DNA of 64,000 bases from Clostridiales bacterium (GTDB lineage: Bacteria; Bacillota; Clostridia; Peptostreptococcales; Anaerovoracaceae). Position numbers and translations under genes: made by a program. Shown here piece by piece: positions 27,734-35,306 of this stretch. The notes below the pieces were generated by a model, which saw only the letters and a list, made by a program, of their open reading frames with translations, made no database searches and was not told the DNA's origin. The stretch lies in NCBI GenBank assembly GCA_009911365.1, contig QXXF01000009.1, forward strand, positions 1 through 64,000. Direction: 5' to 3'. Positions within the stretch are counted from its first letter, which is position 1, and every line of letters starts with the position of its first letter.

Positions 27734-27825
27734 TAAATCATAAATCTATATTGTAATATGGACTGAACAAGATCAAGCCAAGGGGCAACTACATGATTCT
27801 CCACAATTGCCTTTTTTCTAATTAA
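27734..27825 (+). repeat. Duplicated promoter/terminator element, copy 1
   Basis: This stretch starts AAATCATAAATCTATATTGT and runs through AATATGGA...ATCAAGCCAAGGGGCAA to a hairpin closing in TTGCCTTTTTT. It matches 31498-31580 at most positions. On the plus strand it looks like a -10 box followed about 25 bases later by a terminator, so it could make a very short RNA. Each copy lies beside PIN-toxin sequence. Confidence 0.6.
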
Positions 27826-28045
27826 AATTTATTATCATCTGCCATATGCTCCATAATATCCGAGACATCGCACTTCAATATATTGCACAATCGATCAATC
27901 GTATTTGTACTGACGTTCTGATTATGTCTTAATCTGTATAACTGCGATTTACTTATACTTTGTGGTAAGAGCATAATTTGTAATGCCCTTCTTTTCAGCA
28001 GTCTTCCATAACTTATCAGACGTAATCGCAAGCTAATCTCCTAGA
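27822..28045 (-). pseudogene. XRE/YozG-like helix-turn-helix regulator, frameshifted
   Basis: The C-terminal part ISKSQLYRLRHNQNVSTNTI with LCNILKCDVSDIMEHM is a clear small Cro/CI-type repressor of the YozG kind. Its usual N-terminal helices are found in the next frame (SDKLWKTAEKKGITNYALTT), which ends in a stop at the recognition-helix junction near 27955. A few missing bases there separate the halves. As it stands the product lacks a normal first helix. Confidence 0.6.
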
Positions 28046-28152
28046 TAAATCTTGGGAATCCTTTTTACCATCCAGGCAATGACTTCATAGCCTATCGCAT
28101 CTAGGGATACACCTTCTGAATTAAACCATCTATTATTCTCTTTATATCCCTT

Positions 28153-28471
28153 TCATAAAATTCTTCTACTATCTTTTTTCGATAGTACTGTAAGATACAA
28201 TGGTTTTTGTATTGGAATTACACGATGCTCTTCAATAAGGTTCCACCTAGCTTCTGTGTCTTTTTCCTTACAGTCCACTGAAAAATTTTCTAAGAGATGA
28301 TAGTCCAAGGCATTTTCTACAAAAAATAAAAGCTCTGGTAAAGTCACATCAAGAATTGAAATAATTTTTTCAGCATTATGAGTACTCAATTCTTTTGATA
28401 TAATACCGCTCTTAGCAAGAATCTGGCAATCCCCAATTTGTTCTAATTTTTTTTTTGCAACTTGGGCTGCA
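28153..28471 (-). pseudogene. Fragment of a regulator-like protein
   Basis: An open frame without ATG runs from about 28471 (after a stop, through an A10 run at 28447-28456) to 28153. The text KSGIISKELSTHNAEKI and ILDVTLPELLFFVENAL resembles the end of an HTH domain in Rgg/MutR-like regulators, followed by a start of the helical sensor part. The rest may continue, broken, to about 28025. Family assignment is weak. Confidence 0.35.
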
Positions 28472-28599
28472 AGGCACTACATTTCTGATTACGAGAACTA
28501 ATCCATTGGTGCTAGAATATAAATAGTACAAGCCAAAATGAGAAATCCCAAACACACATAAGCATGGTACAATAGAGACATGCTGAAGGAGGCTCTCAT

Positions 28600-28884
28600 A
28601 TGGCAAAGCAATATGACAAACAGTTTAAACTTGATGCGATCCAGTACTACGAAGATCATAAAGATTTGGGTGTACGTGGATGTGCTCAAAATCTCGGAAT
28701 TGGATACGGCACGTTGACAAAGTGGCTGAAAGATTTCCGGGAATCCGGCGATGTTCCTGTTCGTGGTTCTGGTAATCACGCTTCCGATGAACAGAAAGAA
28801 ATCGCCCGTCTCAGGCGTGAATTGCGTGATGCGCAAGACGCGCTCGATGTGTTAAAAAAAGCCATCAACATTCTGGGGAAATGA
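28600..28884 (+). CDS. IS3-family transposase OrfA
   Basis: The 94 aa protein has the HTH_Tnp_1 helix-turn-helix (QFKLDAIQYYEDHKDLGV, GYGTLTKWLKDFRESG) and a leucine-zipper coiled coil near the end (EIARLRRELRDAQDALDVLK), closing with KKAINILGK. AAGGAGG stands 9 bases before the ATG. In an intact IS3 element a frameshift joins OrfA to OrfB, the DDE catalytic part. Here OrfB is cut after about 19 codons, so this copy cannot move itself. Confidence 0.88.
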   Translation: MAKQYDKQFKLDAIQYYEDHKDLGVRGCAQNLGIGYGTLTKWLKDFRESGDVPVRGSGNHASDEQKEIARLRRELRDAQDALDVLKKAINILGK

Positions 28885-29615
28885 CAGAAGCCATTTATCT
28901 CGAAGTGTCCAAGAAGACGGAAGCCGCCAAAGCTGATATCATTGATATCCCTATAACGAAACTAAAAAAGGTGGAGTTAGAAGAATGGGCGCACGCCACA
29001 GTTAAAGAAAATAACATGACCCGAACCCAATATGCGAATTTTTCTTTGATTATCAGACAAATGCTCAACTACGCTATGGATTTAAATATACTTGAAATCA
29101 ATCATTTCTCTGATATAAAAATCGATAGTAAATTGTTTCGCAGAGTCAAGAAAAAGAGTAGTCAAACGCAGGTTTACACAATAAACGAACAGCAACAACT
29201 CATGGCATTGGCAATTCAAGATTTTAAAAACAATACGAGGCGTAAAACATACCCGTTGACACCATTGGCTATCTTGTTCCAATTTCAAACAGGTTTACGT
29301 GTTGGAGATTTTTGCACTTTAAAGACGGAGATCGATCATACAGGCTACATATTTTTCATAAACAGTTTACCTTTATCACCACATGCGGTTAACGATACTT
29401 TACGCAAAGACTGTAAGCAACTGGGATTCAAAGCGAAAAGTTCCCATAAAGTCAGAAAAACTGTCATCTTGGCTTTGATTGACGCAGAAATCAACATTAG
29501 TGCTGTACGTGAATTAGCAGGACATGCCAGCGAAACAACAACTTATCGGCATTATTGTCGCAACCACAGACCGGCAACGGAAAACCCCCATAAAATGGAG
29601 CGGGCTTTGGCTTGA
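28881..29615 (+). pseudogene. Chimera: IS3 OrfB stub joined to a truncated tyrosine integrase
   Basis: The first 19 codons (MTEAIYLEVSKKTEAAKAD) are the usual start of an IS3 OrfB, overlapping OrfA by ATGA. From about 28938 the frame is a tyrosine recombinase. It has a core-binding domain (VKENNMTRTQYANFSLIIRQ), catalytic Arg I in FQTGLRVGDF, HKVRKT (His-x-x-Arg), GHASETTTYRHYC (His and Tyr). The segment between FCTLK and NSLPLS is shorter than usual, so the beta-sheet Lys region is probably deleted, and the arm-binding N terminus is missing. The protein is unlikely to work. It marks the remains of an integrative element. Confidence 0.78.
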
Positions 29616-29777
29616 TTACAAAACACAAAACTGTAATCAAGTGTAATCAGTAAGATTTCCCATTCCTGGTTAGATGGTATTAGGCAGGCAAAGAAATTTA
29701 AAATCCTAAACCACAGTCATTACAAGGGGTTAGGTAAAAGAACGGCCCTGCAGCTAGCGCTACAAGGCCTAACAATT

Positions 29778-29826
29778 TGGTACACCATCGGATGGGTTTG
29801 AACCCCGGACACTCTCTGATTAAGAG
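29778..29826 (-). pseudogene. tRNA-Lys(CTT)-like 3' half (candidate attachment-site remnant)
   Basis: The minus strand reads CTCTTAATCAGAG, then GTGTCCGGGGTTCAAACCC and ATCCGATGGTGTACCA: anticodon loop with CTT, variable loop, T-arm and CCA end of a tRNA-Lys. The 5' half and the 5' side of the anticodon stem are absent (ATATCAC instead). Integrases of the type found next door commonly insert into such tRNA 3' ends. Confidence 0.65.
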
Positions 29827-30334
29827 GTGATATCAATTGATAGTAAGCTCAAACGCTTAACATTCTTGGCCTAGGAAGTACTGTCCCCAAACAATGCTAT
29901 AAAAGGCCCACTCTCTTCTTAGCGGTTACAGTTGCGGTAGAATATTCCACCATTTTCTACACTCAAAGTCGCTGATTTTTATCTCTAAAAAATTTTGTCA
30001 AACGTTTCCGCTATTTGGTTAATCGCTTGTAGTAATCGTTACGCTACTTTTTTCATTGTGCGCCGTTACCACGCTGGCAATATCTTTCGCCTTCGCTTTA
30101 ATGTCGATATCCAATAATTGACAATAAATGAATCAAAACAAAAATACCAAAAAAGGGGTTTGTAACAAGTTGCGGCGGCTACCAACTCAACATCAAAAAG
30201 CGTTAATCATCATAGCCTTTATAGATTGTGAGCCACAGATAAACGCTCTTGGTTTCTCAATAATCTCTTCCAGCCGCTTAAGCTCATCTCTTGATTCCAC
30301 CAGCCATGACCACCATGGTCGTTCATCTTTACCC
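29827..30334. other. Intergenic stretch, mostly without genes
   Basis: No firm gene. On the minus strand an unbroken stretch at about 30205-30335 reads KDERPWWSWLVESRDELKRL and on to QSIKAMMINAF, directly after the antitoxin-like gene. It has natural-looking composition but no ATG in that frame; an ATG in another frame follows AGGGG. It may be the rest of a third gene of the toxin operon. Confidence 0.3.
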
Positions 30335-30544
30335 CTACAGATTTTTACTAAACGCTTCCGCTTTTTGGCTCAATGTCACGACATCCAAGTCTTGCTCTAG
30401 CCCAGTCTGTCTCCATTCCGTATAATCAAAAGGCTCTTTGCTCAAAAGGGCGATGAATCTCTCTGCGTCCACATACCCTAGCCGAGATATCAAGGCTTCC
30501 ATGCCCTCTGTTTTTATGATGGTATCGGTTTTCGCTATTTCCAT
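30335..30544 (-). CDS. Small partner protein of a PIN toxin (putative antitoxin)
   Basis: The 69 aa acidic product (MEIAKTDTIIKTEGMEALIS start) is hydrophilic and helical without a clear DNA-binding motif. Its ATG overlaps the 3' end of the PIN toxin gene by 10 bases. Toxin-first order with a small downstream acidic protein is known for some PIN systems, so I infer an antitoxin. No homologous characterised family is recognised. Confidence 0.6.
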   Translation of the reverse strand: MEIAKTDTIIKTEGMEALISRLGYVDAERFIALLSKEPFDYTEWRQTGLEQDLDVVTLSQKAEAFSKNL

Positions 30545-30972
30545 TTTTCTTCCTCCTCTATGAATGCGATCGGACTCAAAATCTTGATTTCAGAAAGGTT
30601 CGCATTAAGAAGCTTTTTATCCGTAGTTAAATAATAATCACATTTCGCTTCAACCGCACAAGCGATATGAAGAGCGTCAAATGTTTTGATTCCTTTTCTC
30701 TTTAAATGATCCGCATAAGCCAACAATTTTGGATTCGCTTCGCTTACGCAAACACTAGCGATTTCTTTCCATGGTTGAATGGCCTTGCGTTTCTCTGGAA
30801 ATGGGTTCCTGCCATTTTCATAGTCTAACACATAAGACCACGTCAATTCATAGAAGTCGTTCTTTATTTGAGATTGGATGTGTAGCTTCGCTTGCGTCTC
30901 CAAATGAATTTTTAGTTGTGTTTGATCATCGAACGGACGATTATAACAACAATTATCCAAATACAAATTCAT
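30535..30972 (-). CDS. PIN-domain ribonuclease toxin (VapC-like)
   Basis: The 145 aa product has PIN metal-binding acids: first Asp in NLYLDNCCYNRPF, a Glu/Asp pair in YVLDYENGRNP, Asp in KTFDALHIACAVEA and Asp in CDYYLTTDKKLL. Length is normal. PIN toxins of this type cleave RNA such as tRNA and are held in check by a partner. GGGGAGAG precedes the ATG. It sits just after an AbrB-type antitoxin and a 13-codon stub of another PIN toxin, so two toxin-antitoxin modules have been joined here. Confidence 0.82.
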   Translation of the reverse strand: MNLYLDNCCYNRPFDDQTQLKIHLETQAKLHIQSQIKNDFYELTWSYVLDYENGRNPFPEKRKAIQPWKEIASVCVSEANPKLLAYADHLKRKGIKTFDALHIACAVEAKCDYYLTTDKKLLNANLSEIKILSPIAFIEEEEKWK

Positions 30973-30985
30973 TATTACTCTCCCC

Positions 30986-31027
30986 TTATAAGTCTAAGAA
31001 TATATTGGTATCTAACATGACCCGCAC
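30986..31027 (-). pseudogene. VapC toxin stub of 13 codons
   Basis: Directly after the AbrB gene (start GTG 31027, stop TAA 30986) the frame reads MRVMLDTNIFLDL and stops. This is the canonical N terminus of VapC/PIN toxins, with their first catalytic Asp. The remainder is replaced by the start of the different PIN gene at 30972. Confidence 0.75.
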
Positions 31028-31028
31028 A

Positions 31029-31286
31029 TCAATACCCCCTGACTTCTTTTCGGATTTCCTTCATATACTCCTGCATCTGTTCTTCTGTTTCAAATCCTGC
31101 TTCTTCGGCAGCTCCCCGAAAACCTTCTTCCACTCGCTGAAACGCGATGTTTGTCGCATTTTCGATATAAAACCGTCCGTCTTCTTCTAAAATCAGAACT
31201 TTGTCCCCTGCGTTTAATCTGAGTCTGTCCCTCACTGAGACAGGTATCGTGATTTGCCCTTTATTTGAAATTTTAGCAACTTCCAT
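31029..31286 (-). CDS. AbrB/MazE-type (SpoVT-AbrB) antitoxin
   Basis: The first 47 residues form a SpoVT-AbrB swapped-hairpin DNA-binding domain (MEVAKISNKGQITIPVSVRD, LRLNAGDKVLILEEDGRFYI). The rest (FRGAAEEAGFETEEQMQEYM and on) is the acidic tail that usually wraps the VapC toxin. The cognate toxin is reduced to 13 codons, so this antitoxin now stands without its natural target, although it may control the operon and the PIN gene after it. Confidence 0.85.
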   Translation of the reverse strand: MEVAKISNKGQITIPVSVRDRLRLNAGDKVLILEEDGRFYIENATNIAFQRVEEGFRGAAEEAGFETEEQMQEYMKEIRKEVRGY

Positions 31287-31493
31287 GATGGCTCCTTTTG
31301 ACTAAACCAATGCTCTAAGCCCATCGTTCTCCTTTATATGCCGACTGCCACATCGTTTCATACATGACCTCCACACATACCTTAACTTAATTTTAATGTT
31401 ACCATAACCCCATGCGCTTTTCAAGAAATTCTGATACTGCGCTTCTACGCCGAAACTACGCTATCCCTTATCTGCCTCTATGTTTTCGTATTC

Positions 31494-31580
31494 ATTCCAA
31501 ATCATAAATCTATATTATAATATGGATAAACAAAACCAAGCCAAAGGGCGAATGCGTGATTTTGCGCATTTGCCCTTTTT
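31494..31580 (+). ncRNA. Duplicated promoter/terminator element, copy 2 (possible short RNA)
   Basis: TATAAT at 31516-31521 is followed 21 bases on by a terminator hairpin: AAAGGGCGAATGCG (31543-31556) pairs with CGCATTTGCCCTTT (31565-31578, one mismatch) and then T residues. The same layout and much of the sequence recur at 27734-27825. No frame lies between promoter and terminator, so a transcript of about 50 bases is the simplest product. Function unknown. Confidence 0.45.
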
Positions 31581-31610
31581 CTTTCTCATTATCGCATGAG
31601 GAGGATTCAC

Positions 31611-31715
31611 ATGAAAGAAAAAATAGCGATGATCCGCATCCCCAATAATGTTTGTAAACATTATTACAGCGGGTTTCCAGATACTCTACAACCATTTGAA
31701 TTTGATTTCATTTAG
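31611..31715 (+). CDS. Small frame with strong ribosome site, probably a gene 5' fragment
   Basis: GAGGAGG lies 7 bases before an ATG opening a 34-codon frame (MKEKIAMIRIPNNVCKHYYS). The last 10 codons run into the 3' end of the SIR2 gene on the other strand. It looks like the first part of a host gene cut off where the AT-rich defence island begins (about 31640-31690). A perfect inverted repeat AATAATGTTT-GT-AAACATTATT lies inside it (31644-31665). Confidence 0.4.
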   Translation: MKEKIAMIRIPNNVCKHYYSGFPDTLQPFEFDFI

Positions 31716-32316
31716 CTTACAAGCCTTAAAATTATCAATTAACACTTCAAAGATTGAGCCTACCTCTATATCATTTTCTTTTAAACATTCATAATAGTCC
31801 TTTGCTAAATTAGACACATTATACATTCCATCCAATCCATCTTTTATACGCTCTTCTTTTGCGTTCTTGAAAATATCATAGCATGTTTTCAGCATATTTA
31901 TTACATGTGCTCTATTCTCTTCATTTAAGAATACTTTTCTTCGCAATATACCATGCAATTCAAGTATTATTCTTTTTCCTATACGTATTTCTAAATATTG
32001 TACTCTTTGGATAAACTGAATAATCAATTCTTCCATATCTGTTTCTTTATCATGGCTTTGCAAAATTTGAATGCTACCATGTAGCATTATGAAAGCATCT
32101 GAGATTTCCTTTTCATCTCCGCAAAGAATTTTTTTTTCAAACTCAGCAAATATTTCTTTTACATCAAAATCTTCTAAAATCAACTTTACGCTATGAGCAG
32201 CAATCCCGATTTCATCCATTTGCGTTAAAAATGCATCAATTATTTTTTCAAGTGCTCCCTCGTATAAGTTAGATACTTTGACATTTATACATAATAACAA
32301 AATAATATCATTAATT
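31686..32316 (-). pseudogene. C-terminal continuation of the SIR2 protein after an A8 frameshift
   Basis: This frame continues the SIR2 protein beyond its premature stop: the upstream product ends RERLKKN, and here the text runs RLKKINDIILLLCINVKVSN. Removing one A from the A8 run at 32315-32322 joins them into about 1181 residues. The 205-residue segment is helical and charged with no known motif (EGALEKIIDAFLTQMDEIGI, RIILELHGILRRKVF). Its base composition and codon use match the preceding part. Confidence 0.72.
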
Positions 32317-35232
32317 TTTTTTAAGGCGCTCCCTCGTTTGCGAAATAAGACCCATAATATCATAAGATCTATCGAGGATGTTTCTTTCGTTCCCCACATA
32401 ATTATAGAAATATTCTATTATACTACATAGCTGTCCTTTTGAAAAAATACAATTATTTTTATTTTGTAACATTTGGTATAACACAGTCAAGTATCCTAAT
32501 ACTTGATCATCTGCAGTTTTACCGCCAAGTATAATTCCATCTTGATAATTGTTCGATATTTGAGGATTTAATAAATACGCTATCGTTTTTTCTTCCGCTT
32601 TATGTTTTATATCATCTATCCATGCTATTGGCAAATATGTATTATTTAAAGGCAACCCAAAATCATCGACTTGATTCCATACTTTTGCGAGTATTTGTTC
32701 GTAGCATACACTATCAATAATTAATTTCTCGAACAATTTGAATTTATTAATAGCATTGTCCCTGATTTTAGAATCATTAGAATCAAGTTCTATTTTTATT
32801 GAATTAATAAGTTTTTCCTTAAACTGTTGTTCTTCTACTTCTTCTAATATGCAGTCAACATCATTAAAAAAGCTTGTAAACCTATAATCAATAAGCTTGT
32901 TGTCTAATAAATCTCCAATGCATTCGTTTAATATTTTACTATTAAAACTATAACGAATAATGTTTAAAGCATTACCTATTATAGCCTCCTTTTCATCTTC
33001 ATCGGAAAGACTTTCATCAATTCGTATGAAGATATTTATCAATTTAACAATTCTATCCTCATCCAAAACAATTGTTATTTTAGATGCTATATCTGTTAGG
33101 ATTTTGCAATCAACAAACGTTTCTTCTTTACTCTTATTATCTCCCATACTTATTTCTAATAAAGAAATAAGCTGGCCATAAAACTTTTGGACAAACTCCA
33201 GACCTGCATTATAAATTCGTTCTCTTGTGAAATACATATTACATATATGATTATCATTGGTACTTAATATCTTATACCACCGCCACAAAGGAGAACTGCT
33301 TGTATTATCAATATTTTTTATAGCAGCATTTGTCGCATTTTTATGATCACGATATACACCTATGCATAACAAATCCTGTAGCAGTAAATATTTAAAGCTT
33401 TCTTCCATCTTTTTCAATTCTTTGGGACTCCCCATAGTATAAGTAATTGTATAAGCATTAGGGTTAAACGAATTGATTTTACAGTTTTGAGGCCGTTGAT
33501 TCTCAAATATTGTCTCTATTATTGACTCTCTTGATTCAATAACCACCTTTCTACAATTGAATGGGTTATCTTCGTACAAAGAATCCGAAAATAATTCTTG
33601 TCCATCAAATATCGTCCAAGAGGCTCTAGCCACAAGATTAGCATATCCAATTAATGATGCATTTCTATTTTCAGAATATCTTTGTTGTGATACAAACGCA
33701 ATTGTGCTTGTTATAAGTTCTTTAGCCTCGTTCTTTTTATTTAACTGATTAAGTAAGCTTGCTTTCTTCAATGCATATTCACCATAACTAGATATTTGGA
33801 TTTTGTTCAAAGACTCATAAGCTTCATTCATGTCCAATATGCACATATGGTATTTTGTGCACTCTATCCAGTATTCGTTCTTTTTCCTTGTACCATCAAA
33901 TATTGATGCTTTAATACTATTTTTTATTTTTAAGTAATCATCAAACTCTCCATCAAGCCTATACATTTGAAGCAAGTATAATATGATATCGCTTTTCATG
34001 TTTTCGTCTACGCTTGTATCATCTACAATTGCACGTAACTTCTCAGCAACGTGATCATACAACGGACGATTGCACTTTTTAAGAATCCTACAATATGAAT
34101 TAATAACTATGTACTTTTGCTCAAAAAAATCTTTATCCAGTATGAATCGAAGTTGTTTATCGATATATTTGCCAATATCATCTGCCTCATTTTCAGGCAA
34201 GCAAATATAATCATCTAACTTTTCAATTAGATGATTCACTACATTCATCATACTTTTTGCATATTGATTCATATTCCATCCCAATTTATTGTCAAATTCT
34301 CTAAAGTTTTCATATGGTTTTTCGGATAAAATATCTTCCTTTTTCTTTTCACTTTTCTGCTTCAAAAGTTCGATAAACTTTTTTATCGCCATATAATGTC
34401 TATTTTCTTTTATTCCTTCTATCAAAACAGATAAATCCAAAATTGTAATACGCTTCCGCTCCAATATATTACGTTCTGCTGTTCCCAAGTTATCAAATAA
34501 CCCACAAAGATACATCTTAGGACAATTTTCCTCCATATTATCTCTCAACCACCCTAACCAATTTAGGAAATTGGGGTCTGTACCTGAAAAACCAATCAAG
34601 CACAATTGTGTTTCTAACATAGACTGCTGAACGGTATTAACAAAAGGAGCGTATTTATCAGGGTAAGTCCTATAATCTTCTTCTGTGATAATATATTGGC
34701 TCGAATGCCCAATACTTCCATGCAATTTTACTAACCTTGGTCGAACACTCCCCGGCAAATCATCTTGTGAATATACAATTTTATAATTCTTTCTTGCCAC
34801 AATTTGTTCTATTGCCCTTTCCAAAAGGGTATCGTAATTAGTCGTAAAAACGTCATTCCAATTAAGCTCTATTAATTTTCTATGTAATTCACCCGGAACA
34901 TAATTTTTGTCCGCAATACTTCTTTCAATTAATGAGTTTAGCGACTGTCTATCAAAGGTCACTTCATATTTTTGAGCAAGTATCAAAGCATTTTTACCAA
35001 AGCATTCTTTCGCCTTACGTATTTCATTGTCTTTTTCAGATGGGTATAACGTTTCATACATAGTTTCCGAAAGTTTCGACCAGTCTGGTGGCATATTCGT
35101 TTTATCGCCTATACAATCCGCATTTTTTGAGAATCCTGCTCCTACCATCAATGATGCTGCACCATATAAACTAGGATCTCCTAGGCGCTTTCCGATTTCA
35201 TCAATATATGAATATACTATTTTATCATTCAT
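32311..35232 (-). CDS. Large SIR2-domain protein, probable anti-phage defence NADase
   Basis: From the ATG at 35232 (GGAGG 8 bases upstream) 973 codons are open before a stop at an A8 run. The N-terminal 290 residues form a SIR2-like NAD-binding domain: LMVGAGFSKN (GAGxS), VFTTNYDTLLE (catalytic Asn), RLVKLHGSIG (catalytic His) and LIGFSGTDPNFLNWL. The remaining 680 residues are helical with no visible P-loop, so a SIR2-STAND (Avs-type) protein is unlikely. The build resembles defence-associated sirtuins (DSR), which deplete NAD on phage infection. It follows a methyltransferase gene by 75 bases on the same strand, in AT-rich DNA unlike its surroundings. Confidence 0.82.
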   Translation of the reverse strand: MNDKIVYSYIDEIGKRLGDPSLYGAASLMVGAGFSKNADCIGDKTNMPPDWSKLSETMYETLYPSEKDNEIRKAKECFGKNALILAQKYEVTFDRQSLNSLIERSIADKNYVPGELHRKLIELNWNDVFTTNYDTLLERAIEQIVARKNYKIVYSQDDLPGSVRPRLVKLHGSIGHSSQYIITEEDYRTYPDKYAPFVNTVQQSMLETQLCLIGFSGTDPNFLNWLGWLRDNMEENCPKMYLCGLFDNLGTAERNILERKRITILDLSVLIEGIKENRHYMAIKKFIELLKQKSEKKKEDILSEKPYENFREFDNKLGWNMNQYAKSMMNVVNHLIEKLDDYICLPENEADDIGKYIDKQLRFILDKDFFEQKYIVINSYCRILKKCNRPLYDHVAEKLRAIVDDTSVDENMKSDIILYLLQMYRLDGEFDDYLKIKNSIKASIFDGTRKKNEYWIECTKYHMCILDMNEAYESLNKIQISSYGEYALKKASLLNQLNKKNEAKELITSTIAFVSQQRYSENRNASLIGYANLVARASWTIFDGQELFSDSLYEDNPFNCRKVVIESRESIIETIFENQRPQNCKINSFNPNAYTITYTMGSPKELKKMEESFKYLLLQDLLCIGVYRDHKNATNAAIKNIDNTSSSPLWRWYKILSTNDNHICNMYFTRERIYNAGLEFVQKFYGQLISLLEISMGDNKSKEETFVDCKILTDIASKITIVLDEDRIVKLINIFIRIDESLSDEDEKEAIIGNALNIIRYSFNSKILNECIGDLLDNKLIDYRFTSFFNDVDCILEEVEEQQFKEKLINSIKIELDSNDSKIRDNAINKFKLFEKLIIDSVCYEQILAKVWNQVDDFGLPLNNTYLPIAWIDDIKHKAEEKTIAYLLNPQISNNYQDGIILGGKTADDQVLGYLTVLYQMLQNKNNCIFSKGQLCSIIEYFYNYVGNERNILDRSYDIMGLISQTRERLKKN

Positions 35233-35306
35233 AGCCTTTACCTCCATGTATAGTCTGCTAAAGGAAAATTCCATCCATAATCTATGCGCTAAAACATTTC
35301 AAAAAT

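Noticed and set aside
32311-35232. SIR2-STAND (Avs5-like) protein
   Set aside because: No Walker A or B motif is visible after the SIR2 domain, which argues against a STAND NTPase.
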